DNA of 38,558 nucleotides from Oscillospiraceae bacterium (GCA_015067675.1 SVMB01000026.1:1-38558), one strand, 5' to 3'. Positions 32,173-38,558 are shown, numbered from the stretch's first letter. Program-made: numbers and translations. Notes: generated by a model not told the origin, from the letters alone.

Positions 32173-33153
32173 TCATTCCCCGTCGGCGTTCTCCCGCCGG
32201 GATTCCTCATAAAGTCTGCGCATACGCTCGCGGTAGGCAGCCTCCGCCTCGGCGGATGCAAACCCGGACTGCACCGGCGCATCCTGCACGCCGCCGACGG
32301 CGCCCGGCGATCCCGCTGCGGCTTCTCCGCGATCCACATCCTCAGGCGTGCGGTATCCTCTTGTCTGCCAGCGCTCGAGAATCTTCCCGGCGTAGGCCCA
32401 TTTGAGCTTGCCGGTGTTGTAAATGGTTTCCTCGCAGGCACGGCGTATGAGCTCCGGATCAAAGCCCTGGTTAAGCCAGCCGCGAAGCTTCTCTTCTTCC
32501 TGCTTCACAGGGTCACGATCGCCCATACCCAGCCCGCGCCAGAGGGTCCAGAACGCGCTTTCCCGTTCGATCTGGGCTTCGGCCTTTTCGGTGGAGTCGA
32601 TGCCGAGCCCGGCCCAGTCGGCAGCCTTGTGCTGGAGCGTGGTGATGCTCAGAGCCTTTCCCCGCTTCTGTGCTTCCTCAGCCAGATGGGTCATCAGGAG
32701 TGCCGTCACCTCGAAGGGAAGCTGAATCTGCTGACGGATATAGAGCAGGCGCTGCCGCTCGGGGTAAGTGGGAAAGTGTCCGAGGTGTTTTTCCGCCTGT
32801 GTATTGAGCCAGCGGTACTGCATATCCTCGTTTTCGGCCTTTTCCACGTCCTGACGGGTGTATTCCATCGGCTGGATGGACTGACGGATGGGAGCCACGA
32901 TCTGCGTGACTTCCTCGGTGGCGCCGCGAAGCACCCTCAGCCGCTGCAGAGACGCGACAGCGCGTTCCAGCCGGTCGGAGTCCATTCCCAGGTCGATTTC
33001 GGCCTGTTCCGGCTCCATTTTACCGCCGTTTCGGATGAGATACAGGTACACAAGGGCTGCATCGCCCTCCCGCAGGCGCACCAGCGCATCCAGAGAGCTG
33101 TCCGGCACCGCGCGGGCCGATCCCGCATCGTAGTTGATCTGATATTCCCGCAC
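32173..33153 (-). CDS. DnaD-domain replication initiation/primosome protein
   Basis: A 326-residue protein with an N-terminal winged-helix-like region (LVYLYLIRNGGKMEPEQAE, then ASLQRLRVLRG). A C-terminal DnaB_2/DnaD domain (near residues 232-268) has GFDPELIRRACEETIYNTG and WAYAGKILERWQTRGYRT, the YxxxIxxxW-type signature. It probably helps load the helicase together with the downstream ATPase. The start is a GTG (33153) with AAGGAGG 6 nt upstream; no closer ATG fits. Confidence 0.9.
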   Translation of the reverse strand: MREYQINYDAGSARAVPDSSLDALVRLREGDAALVYLYLIRNGGKMEPEQAEIDLGMDSDRLERAVASLQRLRVLRGATEEVTQIVAPIRQSIQPMEYTRQDVEKAENEDMQYRWLNTQAEKHLGHFPTYPERQRLLYIRQQIQLPFEVTALLMTHLAEEAQKRGKALSITTLQHKAADWAGLGIDSTEKAEAQIERESAFWTLWRGLGMGDRDPVKQEEEKLRGWLNQGFDPELIRRACEETIYNTGKLKWAYAGKILERWQTRGYRTPEDVDRGEAAAGSPGAVGGVQDAPVQSGFASAEAEAAYRERMRRLYEESRRENADGE

Positions 33154-33192
33154 GGGGCACCTCCTTGTTTGAAATCGGATTGTGATACGATA

Positions 33193-33221
33193 ATCATATC
33201 ACACCCGGCGCATTCGCGCAA
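33193..33221 (-). promoter_or_regulatory. Promoter of the dnaD-type/loader operon
   Basis: Minus strand: TTGCGC, 17-bp spacer, TATGAT, about 40 bp upstream of the GTG start. Confidence 0.75.
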
Positions 33222-33303
33222 GAGGCAGGATGCGCCGGAGGCGGGAAATAGCGCCACCCCCCGGGTCTCAACCATTGGTTGACGCTCTTAAAACACCCAT
33301 CTA

Positions 33304-33332
33304 TTGCCCTTGCGGCGATTATCCTGTACAAT
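33304..33332 (+). promoter_or_regulatory. Promoter of the small XRE-type gene
   Basis: TTGCCC, 17-bp spacer and TACAAT, 44 bp upstream of the ATG. Confidence 0.65.
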
Positions 33333-33376
33333 AAAGCCAGAAAGCTTTCGGAAAACAAGCAAAGAAGGTTTGAGAC

Positions 33377-33616
33377 ATGGACATCAAAATCTGCCAGACG
33401 ATCAAAAAGCTGCGGCTGAGCAACAACATCAGCCAGGAGACGCTGGCCAACGCCCTGGGCATTTCCACGCAGGCCATCAGCAAGTGGGAAAATCTCCGTG
33501 CGCTGCCCGACATCACGCTGCTGCCGGACATTGCGGTATTCACGAACGAGTATTATTCGGAGTATAAAGCGCAGTATATCAATCACACGTTTGTGATGCA
33601 GGCAAGGAAGCTGTAG
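33377..33616 (+). CDS. Truncated XRE-family helix-turn-helix protein
   Basis: The first 55 residues are a textbook XRE/Cro DNA-binding domain (IKKLRLSNNISQETLANALG, then STQAISKWE and LPDITLLPDIAVF). Relatives with this exact N-terminus usually go on for several hundred residues, often with repeats. Here the sequence switches abruptly after residue 55 to an unrelated tail (TNEYYSEYKAQYINHTFVMQ) and stops at residue 79. The last codons, CTG TAG, belong to the terminal motif CTGTAGCATAAATGCAAT of element E. It looks like a remnant shortened by deletion or by insertion of the element. AGAAGG lies 9 nt before the ATG, so it may still be translated. Confidence 0.75.
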   Translation: MDIKICQTIKKLRLSNNISQETLANALGISTQAISKWENLRALPDITLLPDIAVFTNEYYSEYKAQYINHTFVMQARKL

Positions 33617-33619
33617 CAT

Positions 33620-34319
33620 AAATGCAATAATAAACAGCAAATGCAGTGATTGCTAAGGAGCGCAGCGCAAAACGGGTCCAGGGTCCTGTGGACCCTGGCG
33701 TGGGGGTCAAAGGGGGCGGCGTTAGCCCCCGTCGATCCCGTAGCTCCGCAGTAATAGAATGACAGATCAAGCGTAATAGAGGACGACAAAAAAGAAAAAT
33801 GAAAAGAAAAACGAAACAAAACTTTTCCGTTTGATCGCCTTGTATGTTTCCTTGCGTCGAGTCACAAGTGTAACGAGTGACAAGCCACGATAGAACCCGT
33901 CTCCTGTTGTCTTGCTTTTCGGAAAGAACCTGTCTGCGGCGTGCATTTCTTCCCCCAATATAAAGCAATAAAAATCCGTATTCTGTGCGCCCGGGACTTT
34001 CCCGCTGCCGAATACGGATTCTAACTTTTCAGTCGGTATAACAGGAGACGTTCGAAAACGTGGCTCGTCACTCGTTACACTTGTGACTCGACGTTGGTAC
34101 AACAGGAAATGCGATCAGGCGTATAGCCTTCGATTTTATTTTTGTTTTTTGTCATCCTCTATTACGCTTCATCTGTCATTCTCCTGTTTCGCCGATGCGG
34201 GATCGACGGGGGACTTCTCGTCCCCCTTTGACCCCCTCGGCAGGGGCGGCACGCCCCTGCACCCTTTTCCCGTGTGCCACGCTTGGCAATGACTGCATTT
34301 GCTGTCTGTTATTGCATTT
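33620..34319. repeat. Composite palindromic element, copy E (about 700 bp)
   Basis: Both ends are the first terminus type: AAATGCAAT with AAATGCAGT 19 bp inward (right end: inverted AAATGCAAT and AAATGCAGT). The left arm has stems CAGGGTCC/GGACCCTG and GGGGGC/GCCCCC with an atypical loop, then AGAATGACAGATCAAGCG and a GTCAC/GTGAC hairpin. The right arm has GCAGGGGCG/CCCCTGC, GGGGGAC/GTCCCCC and GTCAC/GTGAC. The centre pairs AATCCGTATTC with GAATACGGATT and then TCTAACTTTT. It lies between convergent genes; the left end is continuous with the stop codon of the HTH gene, and the right end is followed by the fakA terminator. Confidence 0.92.
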
Positions 34320-34331
34320 CCTCTTCTGTGC

Positions 34332-34362
34332 AAAAAGGGCCGCAGGTTTCCTGCAGCCCTTC
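34332..34362 (-). terminator. Intrinsic terminator of the gls24-fakA operon
   Basis: Minus strand: stem AAGGGC-GCAGG / CCTGC-GCCCTT with an AAA loop and TTTTTG, 12 bp after the fakA stop. Confidence 0.9.
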
Positions 34363-34374
34363 TGTTTTCCTCTA

Positions 34375-36048
34375 TTACTCGGCGGAAATCATATAGTAGT
34401 AGATCGGCTGGCCGCCGTTTACAACGTTGACCTCGGCGTTCTTGAATTCCTTCTCAAGCAGCGCCTTCATCTGCTCCGCCTGCTCCTCCGTCACACCTTC
34501 ACCATAGAACACGTTGACATAGGAGATATTCTTCAGCTTACCCATATGCCGCGCCAAATGACGGTACGCATCATTCTCCTTACGATCCGTATCCACCAGC
34601 TTACCATCCACCAGCGACAGATAGTCGCCCTCCCGGATTCTCCGGTCATCATACGAGCTGTCCCGCGCCGCATAGGTCATCTGTCCCGTATGCACGCTGG
34701 ACGCCGCTTCCATCATCGCATCCCGGTTATCGTCGTCCGACGCGTCCGGATCAAAGCTCAGCATCGCCGTAATGCCCTGCGGAATCGAAACCGTCGGCAG
34801 CACGATCAGACGCTTCTTCGTCAGCGGCTCCGCCTGCTCGGCAGCCATGATGATGTTCTTGTTGTTGGGCAGCACGAAAACGGTCTTGGCGTTGACCTTC
34901 TCCACCGCCTGATAGATGTCCATCGTGGAGGGGTTCATCGTCTGGCCGCCTTCGACCAGCTCGTTGACACCCAGATCACGGAACACGCTGGCAATACCCG
35001 CACCCGTGCATACCGCCACGAAGCCTACTTCGGCCTCCGGCTCGGCGGGAGCCGCGGGAGCTTCGGGCTCGGCAGGAGCGGACGTACCTTCCATCACTTT
35101 TTCGGAGTGCTGCAGGCGCATATTCTCGATCTTCACGGTTTCCAGCGCACCGTAGGTCAGCGCCTCTTCCAGAACCGTGCCGGGGTTATTGGTATGGACG
35201 TGCACTTTGATGATCTCGTCGTCGTAGACCAGCACCGCGCTGTCACCGATGCCGTCGAGGAAGGCGTTGAGCAGCTCGGGGTCACGGTCGCCGGAGCGGC
35301 CGACGATAAACTCGGTGCAGTAGGCAAAGCGGATATCCTCGGTCTCGAAGGCGGCCTGCGCGGAGGCCGGAGCCTCGGCAGCGGGAGCCTCGGCGGGCTC
35401 CACATTCTGCTTTACATGGCGCTCACCGCCCTGCAGGATGTGCAGCATCGAGGTCAGCACGTAAACCCAGCCTGCGCCGCCGGCATCCACGACACCGGCC
35501 TTGGCAAGGACGGGATTCTGGTTGGTGGTATCGGCAAGGGCAGCTTTGGCAGCCTCAAGAGCAGCAGCAGTCACGCTCTCAACGCTGGGCTCGGTCTCCT
35601 CGGAGGCTGCGGCCGCAGCAGCAGCTTCCGCCGCCAGGCGGGAAACGGTAAGGATGGTGCCCTCGGCGGGCTTCATAACGGCGCGGTAGGCGGTTTCGGT
35701 GCCGCACTGCAGCGCCTGCGCCCAGAGAGCGGCGTCGGCGCTGGCCGAACCCTTCAGGGTCTTGGCCACGCCTCGGAACAGCAGCGACAGGATGACGCCG
35801 GAGTTGCCGCGGGCGCCGCGCAGCAGCGCCATTGCCGTGGTATCGGCCATGGTGCTGATGTCATCGTCGTTTTTATTCTCCACCGCGCGGGCAGCCGCGC
35901 CGATGGTCAGACCCATATTGGTTCCCGTATCGCCGTCCGGCACCGGGAAAACGTTGAGGTCGTTGAGCTTCTGCTTATTGTCATCGATCATCCAGGCGGC
36001 CTCCAGGATCATTTCCCGGAACAGACCGCCGTTAATATTTGCACTCAA
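34375..36048 (-). CDS. fakA: Fatty acid kinase A (DAK2-domain protein, YloV type)
   Basis: FakA phosphorylates fatty acids bound to FakB, providing acyl-phosphate for phospholipid synthesis. The 557-residue protein has the N-terminal DAK2 (DhaL) nucleotide-binding domain with NVFPVPDGDTGTNMG (metal-binding Asp residues, near residue 33), LLRGARGNSGVILS, and DAGGAGWVYVL. The middle and C-terminal domains follow, with AYCTEFIVG and VHVHTNNPG (near 275), then VFVLPNNKNIIMAAEQA and ARDSSYDDRRIREGDYLSLVDG. Ala/Pro/Glu-rich insertions at about 220-240 and 318-335 are probably flexible linkers. It follows the Asp23/Gls24 gene by 17 bp, the standard arrangement. Confidence 0.96.
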   Translation of the reverse strand: MSANINGGLFREMILEAAWMIDDNKQKLNDLNVFPVPDGDTGTNMGLTIGAAARAVENKNDDDISTMADTTAMALLRGARGNSGVILSLLFRGVAKTLKGSASADAALWAQALQCGTETAYRAVMKPAEGTILTVSRLAAEAAAAAAASEETEPSVESVTAAALEAAKAALADTTNQNPVLAKAGVVDAGGAGWVYVLTSMLHILQGGERHVKQNVEPAEAPAAEAPASAQAAFETEDIRFAYCTEFIVGRSGDRDPELLNAFLDGIGDSAVLVYDDEIIKVHVHTNNPGTVLEEALTYGALETVKIENMRLQHSEKVMEGTSAPAEPEAPAAPAEPEAEVGFVAVCTGAGIASVFRDLGVNELVEGGQTMNPSTMDIYQAVEKVNAKTVFVLPNNKNIIMAAEQAEPLTKKRLIVLPTVSIPQGITAMLSFDPDASDDDNRDAMMEAASSVHTGQMTYAARDSSYDDRRIREGDYLSLVDGKLVDTDRKENDAYRHLARHMGKLKNISYVNVFYGEGVTEEQAEQMKALLEKEFKNAEVNVVNGGQPIYYYMISAE

Positions 36049-36065
36049 TTCCCTTATCCCCGCTT

Positions 36066-36413
36066 TCAGTCAGTCATTAAGCCGTCAACGCAGATGGTAA
36101 CCTTACCGACCTTGATACCGGCAAGTTCTTCAACCTTGTAACGAATTTCGCTTGAAATGGACTCGCCGGTGGCGGCGATATTGATGCCGTGGCGCACCAC
36201 GATATGCAGTTCCACGTCCACGCTGTCCTCTCCGAAGGTCAGGCGAACGCCCTTACGGAAGCTGTCGCGCTTGAGCAGCTGGACCAGCCCGTCGGTTTTA
36301 TTGGTATATGCCATGCCGCGCACGCCGAAGCAATTATTGGCGCATTCACTGACGATACCGGCAATGACGTCATCCGAAACGTTAATCAGACCGTGTTCTG
36401 TCTGCAGCTTCAT
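36066..36413 (-). CDS. Asp23/Gls24-family envelope-stress protein (YloU type)
   Basis: A 115-residue protein with the family pattern: GLINVSDDVIAGIVSECANN, CFGVRGMAY, then VELHIVVRHGINIAA and the closing GIKVGKVTICVDGL. These proteins lie upstream of fakA in Firmicutes and are linked with alkaline or envelope stress. The ATG at 36413 has AAGGAG 8 nt upstream; a GTG three codons earlier lies directly on the binding site and is unlikely. Confidence 0.92.
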   Translation of the reverse strand: MKLQTEHGLINVSDDVIAGIVSECANNCFGVRGMAYTNKTDGLVQLLKRDSFRKGVRLTFGEDSVDVELHIVVRHGINIAATGESISSEIRYKVEELAGIKVGKVTICVDGLMTD

Positions 36414-36447
36414 CGGTTTCACTCCTTAACTGAGGTAGTTACTCTCT

Positions 36448-36476
36448 ATTTTACCGTATTTCACGACCAATTGCAA
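36448..36476 (-). promoter_or_regulatory. Promoter of the gls24-fakA operon
   Basis: Minus strand: TTGCAA, 17-bp spacer, TAAAAT, about 35 bp upstream of the ATG. Confidence 0.75.
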
Positions 36477-36492
36477 GCAATGTCAAGCCCAA

Positions 36493-37005
36493 TCAGCCCC
36501 AGTTTTCAAAAATATTTACGACTTCTTTTTTCTTTTTCAGTGCATACTGCACCGTATTCCAGGTTCCGCCCTTCTGTGCGCCCGGTTTCAGGGCTGCGAT
36601 GACCACATCGGCGTGATCGACCATATAGCGGTTACGGATCATCATAACGCCGCTGAAGTAATGCTGGGCAAGCACCGTCACGTGATCGCACGAGGCCAGT
36701 ATTTCCCGATAAGCGGTTCTGATATCCTCCGGCCAATATTTTTCCTGTCCCGTATGAGGCACTGCGGCCTCAAGGGTAATCCCCAGTTCCGGCAGCTCCT
36801 CGCGCACCTTCATCACCATGCACGCCGCCCACAGATCCATTCCGTCGCACATACCGGAGATAAAGTGCCGGGCACCCCGGTCGATCTCCGCGCGGATTGC
36901 CCGTTCAAGGCGATTTGCAAATTCCAGAAATCCCGGATCATCCGCCGTTGCGATGAACGGCATATCATGCGGACGATGGCCGGTAAAGCAGCACACACGG
37001 TCCAT
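36493..37005 (-). CDS. SLOG-family protein (YpsA/DUF1273-like)
   Basis: A 170-residue single-domain protein with the Rossmann-like SLOG signature: VCCFTGHRPHDMP at the start, ARHFISGMCDGMDLWAA near residue 47, and TGQEKYWPEDIRTAY with NRYMVDHADVVIAAL later. Relatives such as Bacillus YpsA are thought to bind nucleotide-derived ligands and influence cell division; the biochemical role is not settled. AAGGAG lies 8 nt upstream. A TATAAT (37028-37033, minus) with no good -35 may be its promoter. No terminator separates it from gls24-fakA. Confidence 0.87.
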   Translation of the reverse strand: MDRVCCFTGHRPHDMPFIATADDPGFLEFANRLERAIRAEIDRGARHFISGMCDGMDLWAACMVMKVREELPELGITLEAAVPHTGQEKYWPEDIRTAYREILASCDHVTVLAQHYFSGVMMIRNRYMVDHADVVIAALKPGAQKGGTWNTVQYALKKKKEVVNIFENWG

Positions 37006-37071
37006 GGTGGAGACTCCTTTCTATGGGATTATACAAAGCCTTCCGGTCAGGTGGGAATATCCGCAGCGTTC

Positions 37072-37130
37072 CCCCGCAGCTCCCTCTGGATGTAACTATT
37101 AAGCCTCGGTGCTGTCCCGTAGAACCGTGC
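37072..37130 (-). repeat. Third-family dispersed repeat, copy 2
   Basis: The inverted counterpart of 20737-20795, sharing GAGGCTTAATAGTTACAT and CAGAGGGAGCTGCGGGG with slight differences. It lies directly upstream of the SLOG gene promoter region. Confidence 0.85.
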
Positions 37131-37138
37131 TTTCTGTA

Positions 37139-37378
37139 ACTGTGCACCTTCGTGCAGCTCGTGAACGCAAAAGCGTTCACGGAGGATGTCATTGTGTTCT
37201 GACTCAAACGCCCTGTGCCCTCTCCGTCTCATACATGCAAAGCATGCATGAGACACCTCCCCCAAAGGGGGAGGCAAGCCTGGAAACATAAGGCCTCGGG
37301 TATTTTTACCTGGCTCCCCCTCTGGGGGAGCTGTCAAGGAAACTGCAGTTTCCTTGACTGAGAGGGCCAATTTTTTGC
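37139..37378. repeat. Cluster of perfect hairpins after the HAD gene
   Basis: This gene-free stretch is a chain of palindromes. They are GTGAACGC-AAAA-GCGTTCAC (37161-37180), TCTCATACATGC / GCATGCATGAGA (37227-37253), CCTCCCCC-AAA-GGGGGAGG (37256-37274) and GCTCCCCC-TCT-GGGGGAGC (37313-37331). The last is a perfect 26-bp palindrome at 37333-37358 centred on CTGCAG. A T-run (AATTTTTTG on the plus strand) follows at 37369. The last hairpins begin about 20 bp after the HAD gene stop and may terminate its transcript. From memory, similar GGGGGAGC/GCTCCCCC repeats are frequent in gut Clostridia. Confidence 0.85.
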
Positions 37379-38086
37379 TCAGTGATGCTCTTCCTCTGAA
37401 AACTCTACCTCAAAATCCAGCGAAAAGGTCTTGAGAAAACTGAACACCGCCGGGAAAATGTCGATGCCCCGGTGCAGAAGCCGCTTCGCCCCGTTGGCAC
37501 GTAACTCCTTCATGTCCCGGAATCCCCAGGTCACACCCATCGGATAACAGCCCGCGTAACACGCCGTCTGCATGTCCACGCCGCTGTCGCCAAAGTAAAT
37601 GCAGCGCTCCGGCGCAATGTCCGCCGCCATCAGAATCTCGTATACGCTGGCCGGATCGGGCTTGAGCGGATGCCCCTCACGCTTGCCGTAGACGGCAAAA
37701 AACGGAATCCCCGGCAGACATTCCTCCACCAGCCGGCAGGTCATGTCGTGATTCTTGTTGGATAAAACCGCCATCGGAATCCCCGCAATGGCAAGGTTTT
37801 CAAGACTCTCCTGTACGCCGGGATACGCACAGGTGCGCTCGCGGTAGCACTCGGCATAGATGCGGTCGTTGACACGGCACAGCTCCTCGATCTGCCGGTC
37901 GTCGGTGAGACCGGAACAGCGGCGGATGAGATTGGTGCGGCCGCGGCCGATGAACTGCTTGTAGGCTTCAACCGGATGCACGGGCAGACCAAAGGTGCGC
38001 AGCGTCTCGTTGGCGGCATGGGCCAGATCTCCCAAAGTGTCCAGAAGCGTGCCGTCCAGGTCAAATATCGCAATCTTTTCAGTCAT
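37379..38086 (-). CDS. HAD-superfamily hydrolase (phosphoglycolate phosphatase-like)
   Basis: The 235-residue protein has all HAD motifs: FDLDGTLLDT (Asp9 nucleophile, Asp11 acid) as motif I, AVLSNKN as motif II, the KPDP Lys as motif III and FGDSGVDMQTA as motif IV. An alpha-helical cap between motifs I and II makes it subfamily I, like Gph and PGMB. It probably removes phosphate from a small phosphorylated metabolite. GGAGAG is 8 nt before the ATG. It is monocistronic, with its own promoter, and ends next to the hairpin cluster. Confidence 0.9.
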   Translation of the reverse strand: MTEKIAIFDLDGTLLDTLGDLAHAANETLRTFGLPVHPVEAYKQFIGRGRTNLIRRCSGLTDDRQIEELCRVNDRIYAECYRERTCAYPGVQESLENLAIAGIPMAVLSNKNHDMTCRLVEECLPGIPFFAVYGKREGHPLKPDPASVYEILMAADIAPERCIYFGDSGVDMQTACYAGCYPMGVTWGFRDMKELRANGAKRLLHRGIDIFPAVFSFLKTFSLDFEVEFSEEEHH

Positions 38087-38125
38087 TGTATGTTCTCTCC
38101 TGCCTGGTCATTGTTTCTTTTTGCT

Positions 38126-38154
38126 ATTATACAGCAGTTTCCGGCTTCTGTAAA
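38126..38154 (-). promoter_or_regulatory. Promoter of the HAD gene
   Basis: Minus strand: TTTACA, 17-bp spacer, perfect TATAAT, about 40 bp upstream of the ATG. Confidence 0.85.
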
Positions 38155-38195
38155 GGTGAATACTGTTCAAAAATGCAGAAAACCCAGAAAAAGAC

Positions 38196-38224
38196 TTGAC
38201 ATCCGGGACGAAAACCGCTATACT
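38196..38224 (+). promoter_or_regulatory. Promoter of the rpsF operon
   Basis: Perfect TTGACA, 17-bp spacer, TATACT, about 135 bp before the rpsF ATG. Confidence 0.92.
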
Positions 38225-38229
38225 GTTAT

Positions 38230-38359
38230 GGTCATGGGGTATCCGCGGGCGTGTACGCGGTGCGCGTGGCATCATATAAGGATGATACGTGTTCCCCGTG
38301 CATCCTTGCCCCTTTTTGGTAATTGGGGCCTTATGTCCATAAGGAGGTGTAAAGAGATT
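38230..38359 (+). promoter_or_regulatory. Structured leader of rpsF
   Basis: The leader holds CCGCG/CGCGG (38242-38259), a CATCAT/GGATGATA-type pairing, GCCCC / GGGGC (38308-38331) and CCTTAT-GTCC-ATAAGG (38331-38346). The last one includes the first bases of the AAGGAGG ribosome-binding site. In many bacteria the S6-S18 complex binds the rpsF leader and represses translation; this leader is a candidate, but I could not identify the exact motif. Confidence 0.6.
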
Positions 38360-38558
38360 ATGAAGCAGAACTCGAAGTACGAAACGATTTTCATCGTCAA
38401 TCCCGAGCTGAATGAAGAGGGCCGTGAGGCTCTGGTCAAGAAGTTCACCGATATGATCGCTGAGAATGGTGAGATCGCCAAGATCGATGACTGGGGCAAG
38501 CGCCGTCTGGCCTACGCCATCAACGATCTGCACGAGGGTTACTACACTCTGGTGGAGT
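38360..38558 (+). CDS. rpsF: Ribosomal protein S6 (5' part, runs off the window)
   Basis: The 66 visible residues are the start of bS6: KYETIFIVNPELNEEG, then a helix and the signature IDDWGKRRLAYAINDLHEGY. S6 binds 16S rRNA with S18 in the small-subunit platform. AAGGAGG lies 12 nt before the ATG. It is expected to be followed by ssb and rpsR outside the window. Confidence 0.97.
   Translation, partial: MKQNSKYETIFIVNPELNEEGREALVKKFTDMIAENGEIAKIDDWGKRRLAYAINDLHEGYYTLVE

Noticed and set aside
14039-34319. Insertion sequences with a decayed transposase
   Set aside because: The elements have inverted ends, but I found no transposase-like motif or consistent frame in any of five complete copies, nor an obvious target-site duplication.

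Overview
The window is GC-rich DNA from what looks like a Firmicute of class Clostridia, most likely a gut or rumen Oscillospirales (Ruminococcaceae-type) bacterium. The assignment rests on the rimP-nusA-rnpM-ylxQ-infB-rbfA-nrnA gene order, a paired DnaD-domain protein and DnaC/DnaI-type loader, an Asp23/Gls24 plus fatty-acid-kinase pair, a tetrahydrofolate riboswitch in front of folT, YlmH, YitT, and strong sigma-A promoters with 17-bp spacers. No phage, plasmid, CRISPR, rRNA or tRNA gene was recognised.

Layout. 1-99: end of a palindromic repeat. 102-7960 (minus): translation/transcription operon rimP, nusA, rnpM, ylxQ, infB, rbfA, nrnA and a small membrane protein, with a promoter and two leader hairpins at 7983-8107. 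8297-9616 (minus): ceramidase-like enzyme. 9854-12091 (plus): a striking fusion of a kinase-like domain, a membrane segment, a Thr-rich linker and a VanW domain. 12153-13998 (plus): Gfo/Idh/MocA oxidoreductase and nucleoside phosphorylase. 14841-16247 (minus): glucuronate isomerase uxaC. 16326-16933: tandem 190-bp repeats. 16934-19318 (minus): ABC importer. 19668-20060 (plus): divergent Fur-family regulator. 20918-21853: TIM-barrel sugar isomerase. 22032-25466: MoxR/DUF58/DUF4129-like operon. 26376-27874: SGNH hydrolase and YlmH. 28620-30161 (minus): YitT and riboswitch-controlled folT. 31163-33153 (minus): helicase loader pair. 33377-33616: truncated XRE-type HTH protein. 34375-36413 (minus): gls24-fakA. 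36493-37005 (minus): SLOG protein. 37379-38086 (minus): HAD phosphatase. 38360-end: start of rpsF.

The most unusual content lies between the genes. Five complete copies (A-E, about 700-750 bp each) and one partial copy (F) of a long composite palindrome occupy roughly 10 percent of the window. Each complete copy has two inverted arms, each arm being a string of small hairpins, around a central terminator-like hairpin. The hairpin stems differ between copies but stay base-paired (compensatory changes visible by eye), and no copy carries a convincing gene. Copies sit at gene 3' ends, and in several cases the element begins within a few bases of, or contains, the neighbouring stop codon. Two other repeat families (20150-20735; 20737-20795 with 37072-37130) and the 190-bp tandem array share some of these habits. 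I regard this gene-end palindrome system as the best candidate for something undescribed.
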